The position numbers were made by a program, and so were the translations under genes. Positions 1 through 12,750 of a stretch of DNA of 64,000 nt are shown piece by piece (within the stretch, counting starts at the first letter, position 1; each line of letters starts with the position of its first letter). The DNA is from Voacanga thouarsii (lineage: Eukaryota; Streptophyta; Magnoliopsida; Gentianales; Apocynaceae), in contig JANUWF010000008.1 in NCBI GenBank assembly GCA_026120185.1, positions 1,860,001-1,924,000 on the forward strand, written 5' to 3'. The notes under the pieces are model-generated. The model ran no database searches and was not told the origin of the DNA. It worked only from the letters and a program-made list of their open reading frames with translations.

Positions 1-534
1 CCTCATATCGTTCTTTTCTAAAATTTAAATAAAATTTTCAGACCAAAGTCATGTATTTTCATTTATAGACAATAATGTTCCCCAATCAACTAATTCAAAC
101 AAGTTTAGAATGTTTGCATAATTCAAAAAGGCTTCAGCATCAACCCGGTAACCCATAACTATGGTTCTGTTCCTAAACACCCAGTCATTATATTTAGACT
201 TACATTTTGAATAAAAAAATTGAGGTATCTGAGTATCTATACTTCCCTTATTCGGTGGTTGTTCCGATGAGGCGGTTTGAGAAATAGGTTCTTCAGTAGC
301 AACTTCCTTGTCCTTTCTCTTTATAGGCATATGAGTGGCAACCGCTGATTTCTTTGCCACTGTTTTGCTTTTCTTGGTCTCGTTTGCTTTTGGTTTGGTC
401 CCTTTACTAGGTTTTAGGAGTTTAACCATGGTAGATGAATTTGGAGAGTATTGGTTTGTCTGGTTTTGTTGAGAGAAGGACGGCCAAAAGAAAGAGAAAG
501 GTAATAGCTCTAAGTTTTGAGAAGAGATGATCAT
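1..534 (-). pseudogene. Copia-A accessory ORF (plant transposon protein, Transposase_32-like), partial
   Basis: This is the accessory protein that some copia elements carry between pol and the 3' LTR; its role is unknown. The likely start is the ATG at 427-429 (MVKLLKPSKG), giving a Lys/Ser-rich N-terminus as in the related ORF at 27332. From about residue 70 it matches that ORF closely: YNDWVFRNRTIVMGYR here and YNDRVSRNRTVISGYR there, followed by LLSINE and LLSIDE. A TGA stop at 49-51 interrupts the reading frame; the homologous reading continues to base 1 (LWSENFI against VWEFYVN), so the gene is both broken and cut by the window edge. Assignment to the Pfam plant-transposon family is from motif memory. 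It lies downstream of the RNase H domain at 892-1386 on the same strand. Confidence 0.6.
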
Positions 535-891
535 TCAAATAGATTTGAAATCTTTTGGGCTTTACGAGGTATAGGAGTAGGTAAGTACAATTAAGTACAT
601 CAAAAAAATGACTTTTTAGGGATATAAAAAATAAAAAAATTTGGACACATATATTATCCATCTAATTTGCCTATTCAAAAACGCGTGTCACACATGGCCA
701 TAGAATGTTGCGATTTTGGACTTGGAACTTAATCCAAAATGTTTATTTGATTTTAACAAAGAATATTTTCACTAGAAAGATGGTTTTAGTGAGGGGATTT
801 TGAATTTACTTCGTCCAAACTCCACATCTAAAATCTCCATCAGAAATTTTCAAGAACCTGCAAGAACAAACAACTAATTCCAACAAAATCA
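535..891 (-). other. Copia-A spacer between pol and accessory ORF
   Basis: Non-coding spacer inside Copia-A. I see no open frame that matches a retroelement domain. The corresponding spacer in Copia-C (20877-21042 plus 27050-27331) is of similar size and also carries repeated words based on CATC(C/T)AAAAT. Confidence 0.5.
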
Positions 892-1386
892 TTAGTTATA
901 TAATCTGGTAATTTCCAATCCTCTCCTCAAATAATTGAATTTATCTTCAGCTAGTGGTTTGGTGAATATATCTGCAAGTTGATCATTAGTAGAAATGTAT
1001 TCAACACAAACATCACCTTTAAGCACATGATTTCTAATAAAGTGATGAGCAGGGTGGTTTTTAGTTAAATTTATAGCACCGGTATTGTTATATAGAATAG
1101 GAACATATTTAAAATCAAGACAAAAGTTGAGTAAAGTATGTTTCATCCACAAAATTTGAGCACAACAACTTCCTGCAACAATATATTCTACTTTGGTTGT
1201 TGAAAGAGACACACAAGCTTGCTTCTTGCTGTACCAAGAGATTAAGGAGTATCCAAGAAATTGACAATGCCCACTTGTACTCTTTCTTTCAACTTTACAA
1301 CTTACATAATCTATATCTATGTATCCAATAAGATCAAAGGAGTTACTTTGAGGATACCATAGACCATAATCGTGTGTCCCAATCAA
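892..1386 (-). pseudogene. Copia-A RNase H domain (end of pol)
   Basis: This is the C-terminal RNase H part of a Ty1/copia polyprotein, which removes RNA from the RNA:DNA hybrid during reverse transcription. Visible signatures are DYVSCKVERKSTSGHCQFLG, ISWYSKKQACVSLSTTKVEY, the AGSCCAQILWMK helix region, and the typical ending QLADIFTKPLAEDKFNYLR. The 164-residue frame is open, but its first methionine is internal to the polyprotein: homology continues upstream to 1904 in broken frames. It closely parallels the Copia-C domain at 20502-20876 (QLADIFTKPPVEERFNNLR), so both elements belong to one lineage. It cannot act alone because the rest of pol is split by an insertion. Confidence 0.85.
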
Positions 1387-1904
1387 GTATCTAAAAATAC
1401 ACTATACAATACAAGTGTGATTCTTTGGGACAAGATTAGAATCTTGCACAAAGACAAACTGAGAACATGATGTCAAGACAGCTAGCGGTGAGATATAGAA
1501 GACTTCCAATCATACCTCGATACTTTGATTCATCTACCTTCTTACCCATTTCATCTTTGTTAAGCTTTAATAAAGTGTTCATAGGTGTACTACTTTCCTT
1601 TGATTAATTCATTTCAAAACTTTTAAGTAGTTCTTTAGCATACTTAGCTTGATTTAGGAAGAACCCATCGTTGGTTTTCTTAATTTTTAAACCCAGAAAA
1701 AAGTTAAGTTCTTCCATTATACTCATTTCAAAATCTTGCTGCAAAATCTTTGTAAACTTCTTACATAAAGATTCATTAGTAGCTCCAAAAACAATGTCAT
1801 CAACATATATTTAAACAATTAAGATGTCATCAGAATTTTCATCTTTAATGAACAATATAGTATCAATCAAACCACTTGAAAAACTTTTTGAAAGAAGAAA
1901 ACCA
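1387..1904 (-). pseudogene. Copia-A reverse transcriptase, C-terminal fragment
   Basis: On the minus strand this reads as the palm and thumb of a copia reverse transcriptase. The catalytic YVDD box is encoded at about 1797-1808, followed by words matching FFLGLKIKKT, QAKYAKELLK and YRGMIGSLLYLTAS. Several stops and frameshifts interrupt it. Translation stops making sense at 1904/1905, where the chromovirus begins; the missing N-terminal half is at 35500-36137. The junction words are LSGFLLSKSFSSGLIDTI here and AWYEKLS on the far side, which join as in Copia-C at about 19770-19830. Confidence 0.75.
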
Positions 1905-2218
1905 CTAAGTGTAACACCTTGCTACCTACATACTCAAAAAAGAGCTGGGATGTCGCCATGTCCAAATGACAAGGGGTCTTTATAACGAGATAATAAAGGA
2001 CTTAACCAAAGGAATACCTCAATTAAAACTTAAATAGCTTACAATGTAAATAAAACTTATACAGAGTTTTAAAAAAAAGGATAATAAAACATTGTCTCGA
2101 AGCAAAACAACCAAAATGTCAAGTACAAGATCTCGAAGTCTAGCCCAACCTTGTTAATAGTGCTCCCAACCTAAAAGCATGCACAAAGAACGTGAGAAAT
2201 AAATTTCTCAATAAATCC

Positions 2219-2222
<4 letters not shown>

Positions 2223-2274
<52 letters not shown>
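2223..2274. repeat. (TG)n microsatellite
   Basis: About 26 uninterrupted TG units inside the chromovirus 3' LTR. The other LTR has none at the matching place (about 32390), so the run expanded after insertion. Confidence 0.97.
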
Positions 2275-2278
<4 letters not shown>

Positions 2279-4556
2279 TGTATATTAGAAATAGTTTCAT
2301 GGCATGTAATTTTAAAATACTAAAATCTCAATTGCAATTGAAATTAATAGTTTTAAATACAAGAGTGGCGTTTTCAATTTGCATATCCAAAAATTAACTT
2401 TATTTCAAGGAAATCAACCACTCAACAATAATGTGGGCTATGAAACCTTACATTATAACCTTGAGTCATGAAACCCTGCATTATGACCCCAGCTAACTAT
2501 ACTATAATACTTCTGCACCACCGTAAGGCAGGTGATCGACATACCGGGTAGGGATACTCCTCTGTCTCCCATACCCCTACTAACTTCGGTTGTCCATGCC
2601 AGAATATAAAGGCAATCCTACTTGGGACTAGTTTGCTAGCTTGGATTGGCTTGACTCACTAACACTATCACCCAATAAAAAGTGAGTCCGTCTCCCGGAG
2701 GTGGCCGCCTACCGAAAAACTAGGTCACTTTCTCTTAGGCAAGTACTAGTGGCCTACCCTTATTGAGTACTTAACGATATTGCAACAAGAAAGCTCATTA
2801 GCATCAAATAGTATACAAAAAGAAAATATCCAATATGACTTGGTAAACCTTTTTCAAACCATTTAGTAAAAAAAAAAAAAAAACAAAGTGAGTCATTTTA
2901 TAAATCTTTTTGTTTAAGAAAATAGTGCATTAGTTGAAATAGAATAAGGAAATTAGCCATGCTAAACATTTATCACAACAATCCTTGTTTCCATTGATAC
3001 TGCAAAATATTTGACAACTTGCAATTGCTATATTTCACAAACCGTTTTAATGAAAGAACTTACATTGGTGTAGTAAATTAATTTCTTACTCCCACCGAGT
3101 GTATCCTTGCCCTTAACAATCTTCTAAGCCTAAAAGTCATAAAATAAATAAGTCTTCACCTATTTCCAATACTTTAGGGAATTATATTCCTTTTATATCT
3201 AATTCTCCAAACTCACATACAACAAGCAAATCTTCAAATAAATCCTTATCCAAGCCTTTCTCTATCCCCGAGTGTCACCCCATATATTTGCCATGTTATT
3301 GAGGTACATTAATTAATAATAAAGAGTTGCCTTAAAAATTATTAAGTTGTTCACAAATTCCAGCAATAAACACCTCTTGGCCAAACAAATATAGAACATA
3401 TATAAACACCTCGGAAGGACCCCAATTTTTACAGAGATATACCCTAATACATATCGAATAGAATCCAATTGGTCTTGTGTGAAAATTAGACTTTATTTAT
3501 GTCCACAAATGTTTTTTTCATTATTGAAGCTTTATGTCTAGATTCGCCCAGGTATAAAGAAAAATTCGTAACTCTTGAACCCCTCATCAAAAAATTCTGA
3601 AAATTTACAGGTAACTTCTACACACCTACAGCTATAATTTTCTGTTTTACCTTCCCAAAATTTGGCGTTTTTCACTACAAAATACCCTCCTCAATCTAGC
3701 TGATCGGAAAAACAAAACACTCTATTTTCTCATTTAAAAAAAAAAATTACCGAGATTTATCAAAGGGTTTTATTGCATTATATCTAGCATAAATCACACC
3801 CTAGAAATGTATAGTAAATAACATCAAAAGTCCTTACAATAATAAATTATTTTACTATTTTATTTTGAATTAAAACAAACAACTATCACAGATTTACAAA
3901 AATTCCATCAAGTATGTAATTTGTTCTAGGCTTCAAGAAATCAAATTTTTGGTTTTATTACTTCAAGAAAAACACATCCTTAGGGTACTCTAGATGAGGA
4001 AATACAACCCTTACCATACACACTTCAAGATCTTTCAAGAATACATCAAGAAGTTATCTTTTCTTAGGAAAAATTCTAGCTTTTTTATGAAAACACACTT
4101 TAAAAGAAAAACCTATTTTGTTTTGTATATATCCTTTGAAAGAATGTTTCTTTTTCAAGATTTGAACAAGTATGACTCTCAAATATAATTCTTTAATCAT
4201 CTTTTGCCTAGAAAAATTACTTTAACAATTTTTAACACAAGAACGCCAATTTTTCCAAAATCGTCGGCACTTGGGTTTAAAGGAAAAGAAAGGCTTTTGT
4301 TATTACATCTTGCTTCAACATCCTTGATCACTCTTAAGGAAGAAATAATGTGTTTTCTAGCCTTTGATTTCACCAAAATCTTCAAGCTTTCAATCCAAGA
4401 ATGATCCTTCAATAGTATAGTAATGTGCAGAATTTTCTGTAAGCAAAACAATTAACTCTTGAGTGCAATAGGAGAGGAATTTTGTGTGAGCGGTGAAAAA
4501 GAGAGGGGGAGATGGCTGCTAGGGTAGAAAAGGGCTAAAAAATCTGATTATGTACG

Positions 4557-4565
4557 TTTTATATA
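4557..4565 (-). promoter_or_regulatory. Putative LTR TATA box (3' LTR)
   Basis: Reads TATATAAAA on the minus strand. The same word sits at the same relative place in the other LTR (34648-34656), in a conserved block just before a G/A-rich tract. The position fits a retroelement core promoter; no transcription data are implied. Confidence 0.4.
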
Positions 4566-5391
4566 GATGAAGTATGATGGTTTAGGAAATAGAAAAAGAA
4601 TTAAGGAAAATCCTATTTTTCTCTTGGTTTTATCTAATTAAAAAGCTTCCTATAATTAATTTATCATAATCCTAGTGGGTTTGGAGAGATAGGTGGTGGC
4701 ATAAGACGAGGAAATAGGAAAGAGAATATTCTCTAATTTTTCCTAAGAATTAAAGGATTGGAAAAATATAAAATTCATTTTAAGATATTTTCTCAATTAC
4801 ACAAGAATTGAGTTTTCCCTCTTTCCCTTCTCCTAGGTGGTGGCTACAAGGCTTCTAGAAGCATTGTAATCCCCTCTAAATATTCTCCTAGCTAGGTTAA
4901 ATATTTAAATTAAGGAAATTCAATTTCTCTTCAAATAAAATAAAATATGAGGAAAATCTTGCTAGTCTAATATTTAAATACTTCCTAAAATTAATACATA
5001 AGCAAATAAATGAAATAATCATATAATGAGTATTTAATAAATATAAATAGCAAATGCTCAAATATAATAAGGAATAAATAAGTAATTATTTATCAACTAA
5101 TAAATAGTTACCTGAATTATTTTAATTAACCGCTACTCAATAATTAAATATACAATTTAGAGTTAGCTATATTTTCTTATATATATATATATTCTTATAC
5201 TAGAGTATTCTATCCATAATTACTTCAAATAGCAATATCTCATACATTGCCAAAGCACAATAACTCTTCCACAATCATAATCAAACAAATTCATTCATGC
5301 CATGCCAAATATGTTTATATGTAGAAATGCTCATGCTATATGGTCCATATATTTCCCCCATTTCTAAGATAATTTAGGGTGGGGTGTCATA

Positions 5392-5406
5392 TTCTTTCTC
5401 CCGTAA
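5392..5406 (-). promoter_or_regulatory. Chromovirus-1 polypurine tract
   Basis: The minus strand reads ACGGGAGAAAGAA directly before the 3' LTR, where plus-strand DNA synthesis would be primed. Confidence 0.6.
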
Positions 5407-5735
5407 GAGAATTTTACCCCTGAAATTCCTAATATATCATACCTCAAAGTATTCCGGATATTTTCGTCTCACCTATTCCTTAGTTTCTCAAGTAGCATCT
5501 TGTGTACCATGATGATCCCACAAAACCTTCACCCTAAGAATCTACTTATTCAAAAGAGTCATGATACTTCAATCCAAAATCTTGATGGGGTTCTAAATGT
5601 GTCTTAGGCCAGGTTGCAGAACTAATGGTTCTTCATTCAGCACATGATCCGGATTGGGTTTATACTTCTTCAACTGAGGTACATGGAACACATCATGTAT
5701 CTCAGTTACACTATCCGAGAGAACAAAGCACAAAC
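5400..5735 (-). pseudogene. Chromovirus-1 integrase C-terminus and chromodomain
   Basis: On the minus strand the IN tail reads SVTEIHDVFHVPQLKKYKPN then PDHVLNEEPLVLQPGL, a standard gypsy pattern. It is followed by a chromodomain-like segment: ILD, MTLLNK, ILRVKVLWDHHGTQDAT, VRRKYPEYFE. The chromodomain is thought to guide integration to heterochromatin. At least five in-frame stops (for example within ILD*S and DAT*ET) make it non-functional. The Trp expected in the ATW word has become TGA. It ends right at the PPT, as in chromoviruses. Confidence 0.8.
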
Positions 5736-6337
5736 CTAACTAATGGATGCTATAATCCAAAACACAAGCCCTAATGAGGATAAGATACTATACTAATTCC
5801 AGAGTACAAAGATAATGAACCAGCAGATAATTATATCTATTTCTTGTAATCAGCGCCTTGTGATAGTTCTTTTGCATTCCTTTTCTCAGTGGTTTGAGTA
5901 ACCGGTGACTTTGCAATAATATGGATTGTCTTAATGTGACAGTTTACTATTTTCTAAACTTTATTTCTTTGATTGATGCTCATCGATAAACAAGTAATAA
6001 CATCATTCATACATATTCCTACTTTTAGTGGGTTATAGATATGGGTTAGAGTATTCCAACAAGTCTCTTGTGCTTAGCTCTCACTTTCCTATCAGTCAAG
6101 TTGACACATAGCATGCAATTTTTCATTCTTCATTCTCGGCCAAAAAAATCATCTTCTTAATATAGTTGTATATCTTTGTCTTTTCTGGAACCATAGTGCA
6201 AGGGCTTCTTGTAAGCTTCTTTCAAAATATTTTTTCTTCAAATCTTCTTTATCTTGCACGTATAATTGATCATGGGAATGCGTCACTTCATTATCATCTA
6301 CTCTAAAGTCTTGATTTCTTTCTTTCACTGCCTTCAC
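5736..6337 (-). pseudogene. Chromovirus-1 integrase N-terminal region and zinc-binding remnant
   Basis: A short open stretch (6149-6337) holds the linker before the integrase zinc finger: AVKERNQDFRVDDNEV, then a stretch matching DQLYVPDKEDLKKK. Further down, a broken frame gives IKKMIFLAENEE and KVRAKHKRLVGIL, matching the gypsy words around the HHCC finger (usually VKAEHQRPAGLLQP). The distance from there to the IN tail at 5735 is too short for a full catalytic core, so most of the D-D-E domain is deleted or unrecognisable. Confidence 0.7.
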
Positions 6338-6773
6338 ATTGAGGGCTTGAAATTTTCGATTATTCAGTCAAGCGTTAATGATTCTCATTTTAGCTCTGCG
6401 CAACACTCACATTCTTCTAACGAATCTTTGCTATTTCAAATACAAATCTCATTAAGTAAAGTCAAGCTTCGGGGTTTTATGATCCACTATATCTCGTATG
6501 TCTTCTTTTTTTCAAGACAGATACGATTGTTACCAGCTTCAAATGATAAGCGGAATAGTCGATGTCGTGTGACTAAAGTTTTTTTTCCTTGAGACATAAG
6601 CTATAGTCTCAATATCCTACAAATGCCATTTTTAAAGGCAAATTTGTGGGTTTGAATAGAATAATGTCAGCTCGAAGGGAATATAGGAATAAAGAGTAGG
6701 CCAAATTTAATGCCATGAGAAGTTTAATAATTTAAGGAAACACAAATGGTAAAAATAATAAGATTGAAATAGT
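6338..6773 (-). pseudogene. Chromovirus-1 RNase H remnant
   Basis: The minus-strand frames around 6450-6600 give AYVSRKK, then SHDIDYSAYHLKLVTIVSVLKK, which match the gypsy RNase H words AYASRQLK and HELELAAVVFALKKW. Frameshifts and stops are frequent. The part nearer 6773 cannot be matched with confidence; it ends at the solo-LTR insertion. Confidence 0.6.
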
Positions 6774-6778
6774 TGACT

Positions 6779-9700
6779 TGTGAAACCCCACCTAAAGCCA
6801 ACCTTAGATAAGTGGGTCGGGATGCATATCATATTATTTTGCATGAATATATATATTTTTGAATGTTTTATATGCTTTAGAATTATGATTTATAGGTTAA
6901 AAGGTTTAGTTATGCTTATTGAGTAGGAAGGGTAAAATGGTAATTTTGCTTGAGGTCAAAATAGGAAGATAGCTTGAGGATTAAATAAGAAGAATATTTG
7001 GTGAGAAAATAAGAACAAGACTTAGTGTGGTTAAGTGGTTAAAGCTTTGTGAATCAATCTCTAAGGTCATGAGTTCAAATTCCATCACTTAAGTTTTATT
7101 CATGATTATCTTAGTTAAGTTTGAAAATTTTGTTTTCTTACATTCCTTAAAGATAGGAATGTTGTCCTAGGGGAGACATGAAGAGAATGTCTTAATCCTA
7201 TCATCATGTCCTAAAAAGAATTCTAGAGGAATTCTTATCCTTTTATTACCTCTAGCTTGTCCTAGCATCTTCACAAATTAAATTTGTTCAAAATTAATCA
7301 AAATTCATCTTTTAATACCAGAAAATTCGGTGAGGATTTATTGGCTTTGAATTTCAAAAATTTATCTTGGAAGATGGAGGGTTGACCGAAAATAGGAGAG
7401 GAGTTAGGAAGGGTTCCCAAGGGAAATCAATCACCATGGTTGAACCTTCAAATTCATCTTCATAGTGTTCATGTTCTTAATGAAGGAAACCTGAAAATTT
7501 TCCAGATTTTTGAGCAGTCAAGCTTCCAAAAAACTCAGCCAAGTTCCTTGCTCTTTTGATGCCAGAAAAATGATCAATCCATATAGCTTGAAGACTAAAA
7601 TTTCAGTGCAAATTCGGACTGCACAAAACTACTCAAAACCAGACAAAAACTCTGGGCAGTTTCGCTGCACAGCAACTAGAAAATGGAGCTGTTTTTCCTG
7701 TCTTCAATCCAGCAAAACTCCTCTGATTTTTCTCTAGAAAGAAGGCTGGAAACCAGCCTTAAAATACCCTCAAACACCCTTAATGTTCTCTGCAAACCGA
7801 GCTGAAGAATTGCAAAAATACTGCACAGAAAATTCAGCAAACCATTCGAACCTTAGAACACCTTCAACTAGAAAAATTCTAGTTTTGTTTCTCAAAGCCT
7901 TGGCCAAAAAACCACCCTCAAACCTCTGTAAAATGAACCTTGTACAGACATGAATTGAACACCATTAACCTCTCCACCTACCTTGAACACTTGGACTCCA
8001 TAACCACACCTCAAATATCTCCTAAGATCACTCCATTCAAACTACATTTGAACTTAAAAATTTTTCAGAATTTTGCTCCATGAAAACACCCTTGTATTAA
8101 GCTACACAACCAGAAATTCCTCTGCCATTAAGCTCTGAACTTGGGCCAGCCTTAAAGCCTCATCAGTCTTCACCCATTTCAACAAAACAAACCAGTCCAA
8201 CCGGCTCTATTGAAGCACAAAGAAACCTCCATCAATCAAACACCATTAACATATCCTATACATCAAACCACTCCTCAATTCCCTCCATTTGAATTTTGAA
8301 CAAATTAGATTATTCCCTTCCACTCTAAGCTGAAAATAGAAACTCCTAAACTCCCTAAACCATTCGACCAATACTCTCCCAGATTTCATGCACACTTTTT
8401 CTCAAACTCTCACAATTTTCACCAAGAACACACACTGTATTTCTTCAAGCCAAAACCCACCCTAATCACCTCCAATCCCTCTCAAATACTCTAGATTACT
8501 CCTACATACTCCCTAGTGTTCATTTCTGGTATTTATAACGCAAAATCTCGCAAACAAGAATCTGCATTCAGATCAAAAACTAGTTTTTTCTTAAAGGTCT
8601 TAAGAACATCATCAAGGTAATTAAGAACAACTTCTTTGTTCATCTTCTTCCATTCAACCTTCAATGCACCATACTAATGTTCTCTCTCTCTCTCTCTTTC
8701 TCTCTCACCTGAAATGGTTGATCAACAACCATAGCTGTTTTTTTTTTTTTTTTTGTTCTCTTGAACAATTCAAGACTCTCAATCGCGTGGACCTTCTTAA
8801 TTTTTCATCGAAGTAATCATCAATCAAGTATTTCTCCATAATCCTCCTTTTTAATTATGCATTCATGTCTCCTAGATATTGATAGGAAGAATAGAATATG
8901 AATGAGGGATTGAGTGTATGCATGTGAATGAAGGGATTGGGATTAGGACATGAGAATGGTTGTACATGATTAAGCTATATGAATTTTCTTGAGAATCAAT
9001 GTATGTTCATCATGTCTTAGGAGAATTATAGATGTTTAAAGGATGTTAGATGTTATGACACCTATGGTGAATAGGATTTTTATGTTCTTATTTCTATTGA
9101 AGCCATGATTGATGATTATGCCTAGTAGGGATTTGGTTATGTTATGTGTTGATTTAAGCCTATATTCATGAATGGACTAGTTTATTGTTTGATGTTAGGG
9201 AATGTGTTCATGAATCTTGTTTAGCAATAGGAAAATCATGATTATTTTCTTGTTAATCCTAGGTTATTTTTAGTAACAAATTTTATTACCTTAATTAAAA
9301 TTATTACTATATTTTTTCTCTAAAGATTTCGAAATTCCAAGGAAGTTTTGGAATTGGAATATTAAATGAAATATTGATATTTTATTAGTCAAATAAATAA
9401 TATCTTTTATTAAAAATAATATGTGTGTGTGTGTGTGTGTGTAATAATAAATAAGATCTTTTATATAAATAATAATAATAATAAATAAAATATTAATGAC
9501 CTTGTAGACCATAGTTTAAAATTTTACCTATATTATTTATATTGAAGTTTATTTGTTATCTATTAATAAAAAATTTAATATGATTCATTTATTATTAATT
9601 ACTAATCATTTATTATATATTAAATATTAATTAATTAATTATAATAATACTATTTAAAAAGTACCACTTATTAATATTATTTAGGACTTAGTATTATTCA

Positions 9701-11064
9701 ATATTCAAACACTAGTTTATTTATTAATAATAATACTCAAGATTTATTATTTGAACTTTTAACTTATTAGTAATTATTTTACAACCCCTAGTTATTTTAA
9801 CTTATCAAGCTAGATTTATTTTATAAAATTCTTTATCATCTAGCCTTAAAGCTTAGGACATTAAGGTCATGGTTGTAATTAGTTGAACTGGGGATTATTT
9901 ATGTAAGGCAAATATAGCTCGAGTATAACCTTATGCCTTGTGTTTACCCCAAGCGGGGTTAGGTCAGCCTTGGAGGATTTTTGAGTTCAAGTAAGCAAAG
10001 GATCAGATAAGCTCCTGCATGGAGTCATTTGAAGACTAAAATTACTGTGGCAAGCCAAATGCGATGTGTATGGACATTCATTTTGTAAAGGCAATTAAGG
10101 ACTGTTTTTCTTTTTTATTTCAGTCAAGCAAATCATTTGAAAAATTAAACAAGTAGTTTTACACAAAATGCTAAACTCTTTCTAAAACCCAACTTTGACA
10201 AGAATTTTAGAAACCCTTAATTACTATTTCCAAGTAAATCAATGTATGATCAATTTTCTCTCGAGTAGGACAAGCAACGTTGAGTACTCAATAAGAGTAG
10301 ACTACTAGAACTAGTCTTTAAAGGGTTAGGGTAAGTCCCTCAATAGGTGGCCACCTCTGAGGGGTGAGTCCTTCCCGAATAGGATGCCAGTCCGATAGGT
10401 CATGTTAGTCCAAGCTAGCAAGTTTCAATCATGTGGACTGTGTGTTTTCGAAGTAGATAACTAGTAAGTTTGGGTGTAGAGATGGAGGAGTATCTCACCC
10501 GGTAGGTCGTACACCTACCTTTTGTCAGCATGCTCAACGTGTGACATTCTGACTGTTATATGGCCATGGGGCCCAACGTGTGGTAACCCATGGCTACCTC
10601 TTCGAGTTGTTGTATTTATTGCGCACATGTATGGTTTGAAAAGTAAAACACCACTCTTTATTTTAACATTTATTTAATACTTGCCATCACATTCTTTTAT
10701 GAAATTTTTACAACTTGCATACATGAACTGTTTTTCCTGAAACACTCAAAGCACACACAGGTTTACTGAGATTTTTATCTCACCACCTTTTATGCCATGT
10801 TTTCAGGATGGTCCTACTGTGGAGGTCATTAGCTAGAATGTTGCCTATAATTCTGAAGACTCTTTATTGTTTCCCTTATGTGATGTTTTGAGAGATTATT
10901 GCAAACAATTTATTTTAGATTTGTTCATGTATTTTGGGATGTAATAAGTTCAATTTTAAAGTATTTTTTTATTTTATTTTATGTGACCTAGTTATAAAGA
11001 CCCCTTGTCCTATGGACAGGGTGACATCCCCGACCCTGTTGGGCCTAAGTAGTGGGGTGTTACA
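6779..11064 (+). mobile_element. Solo LTR, chromovirus type, 4.3 kb
   Basis: Begins TGTGAAACCCC and ends GGGGTGTTACA, flanked by the perfect duplication TGACT (6774-6778 and 11065-11069). It is close to 21823-26064 along its length, and its last kilobase is related to the Chromovirus-1 LTR (words such as TTATAAAGACCCC and GTTGAGTACTCAATAAG). There is no PBS, PPT or coding region, so this is the scar left when an element's two LTRs recombined. It contains (CT)n at about 8674-8706 and (TG)n at about 9422-9442, plus an AT-rich ATT/TTA stretch at 9460-9760. Confidence 0.9.
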
Positions 11065-11069
11065 TGACT

Positions 11070-12090
11070 ATTAAAGAATTTTACTATGATTGACGAGAAT
11101 TGCATACTTCTGGTGATTGAATAAGAGAAGTTCTTGGATATTTACTTCTTAATATAGGAGGTAAATTTAATGAAAACATTGAGCACAAAAATGAACAGCA
11201 ATATTACTTGAAGAAGAAAAAAGGAAAATTTTGTTCAATAATGAGAAACAAATAGTAGAATGATTGTAACATTTGATTGTGGATAGAAGTATTATGACTT
11301 AAAAGAATTGAACCCTTCAATTGAGTGATAAGGAAGAGTTCCTAGAATGCTCATCCATTTATAGAAAATTTATAGGAAATAATAGGAGACATTAGGTAGA
11401 AAGATAAGCATATCAAATCAGTATCATTAGAAAAACAAGAGAAAGTTATGAGTACCAAAGAGAACTATAAAAATAAAAAGAGTGAGAAAAAAATTGTGAA
11501 ATATAGCATTAGGATTTCCAAGATAAAAAGAGTTAACTAGAGAAGACACAAACAACATGTGCTAACTCTAAAGAACAAAATAAAACATGAAATGAATGGA
11601 GTAAATACAATGAAGCAAAAATAGAAAGTCATTATAGAGGCAACTTAGAAAGCATTTAAAAGATGATTGAAATGTTCTATGCATAATAGTTGCAATCATT
11701 GACTAGAGTAACAAATGTTGCTTTAATCAACCAAGTCTTTAGAAGAAAATTCGCAACAAATGGAGAAGAAAAGAATTGCTAAGAAATAGCTCGAAAGAGA
11801 AAGCACATGAGAAAGTGTGTAAATTAAAAGAACGATGAAGAATAAGAAATAGATGGAATAAGTCCAATGAGATAAGGAATAGGCAATCAATATGTAAATG
11901 ATATAAAGAAATTGGGCATAATGTAGGTGCATTTCATAAGGAGCAATTGTCTAATAATGAGTGAGGTAGCTAAGGTGGCTTTCTATAATCAAATCTTGGA
12001 AGAGAGCTCTTAACATTAACAATAAGTGAGAGGATATATTTTGTATGAGGAAAATTAGAAGAAAGAGTAAGGAAATTAGATTGAATCACC
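11070..12090 (-). pseudogene. Chromovirus-1 reverse transcriptase remnant
   Basis: Heavily decayed sequence between two solo LTRs. Around 11680-11725 the minus strand gives WLIKATFVTLVND, matching the gypsy RT word GLTNAPATFMTLMND. A weak QFLYIIYILIAYS at 11723-11932 may echo QFVVVFIDDILIYS, but this frame lies upstream of that word rather than after it, so I do not rely on it. The position between gag-like sequence (right) and RNase H (left) is correct for RT. Confidence 0.4.
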
Positions 12091-12745
12091 ACCATAGGAA
12101 TTTACCGACACGTCTTTCCCTTTCTTAATTTGATGCATCCACGTATAACGCCTGAAGTTCGACAAGTGTAAACTTTAATCTTCTCTTAGGCTCTTGAAAA
12201 TTCTTCTCATTCTGCTTCTTTTATAATTGTAATGTACATCTCTGTTGTAGCCAAATCAGAGGTGACGTAAGGATCACAATTCCTCTAACAAAAGATAATA
12301 GTAATACTCTAATCCTATGAATCTTCTCATCTTCATGACGTTTTTTAGTCGCATTAGCTTCCAAGTTTTCTTTGTTCCAAAGCGAGATCTTGAGTATTCT
12401 TTTACGGTTAGGTTACTATCTCCATCAACTCTAGTTGCATTTCTTCAATTAGTCGAACATGATGGTGGAGTGAGGTTTCCTTATTTAAACCAGAGTAGTC
12501 TCAAGGAACTCTCCCTTAGATGTGTAGAATCTTTATGGTTGAAGCATCCCCAGTTCTACTCCTTAAACCAATAATCTATTTCCATGTGTTTCTTCTTCTT
12601 GTAGTGATGGCAAATTGCTGAATTTGGAGCAACTTTCATCGAAGTAATCCTTACGTGTTTTCCCTATTCATTCTACTGGCCTTTTAGCATCGAAGTTTTG
12701 TGCCTTCAGAATCGTTCCTAAAGTCATCCTATCTAAGTCTTCCTC
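12091..12745 (-). pseudogene. Chromovirus-1 gag remnant with zinc-knuckle-like words
   Basis: The minus strand at about 12640-12480 reads AICHHYKKKKHMEIDYWFKE, then a stop, then NWGCFNHKDSTHLRESS. This resembles the end of gypsy gag (VCxHCGRKHxGECWFKTGxCFxCGSTxHLxxDC) with several cysteines lost. The rest is unrecognisable. It ends at the D1 solo LTR insertion at 12751. Confidence 0.4.
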
Positions 12746-12750
12746 ATTCA

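Larger units (their letters stand above)
1910..5391 (-). repeat. Chromovirus-1 3' LTR
   Basis: Direct copy of 32214-35499, about 3.5 kb. On the plus strand it begins TGTAACACC and ends GGGGTGTCATA; the last bases should be CACA by comparison with the other copy, so the inverted end has mutated. It contains a (TG)n run at 2223-2274 that the partner LTR lacks, and a conserved TATA-like box at 4557-4565. The pair differ by many substitutions and small indels, pointing to an old insertion. Confidence 0.88.

Noticed and set aside
4197..4451. Overlapping frames on both strands in the chromovirus LTR
   Set aside because: The partner LTR at about 34290-34530 has indels that break both frames, so no protein is conserved.
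7510..7737. 75-residue open frame in the solo LTR
   Set aside because: Not kept in the sister LTR at about 22550-22790, so it is chance.
11723..11932. Hydrophobic 69-residue frame as a membrane protein
   Set aside because: It lies in decayed chromovirus pol on the same strand and is AT-rich; a chance frame is more likely.
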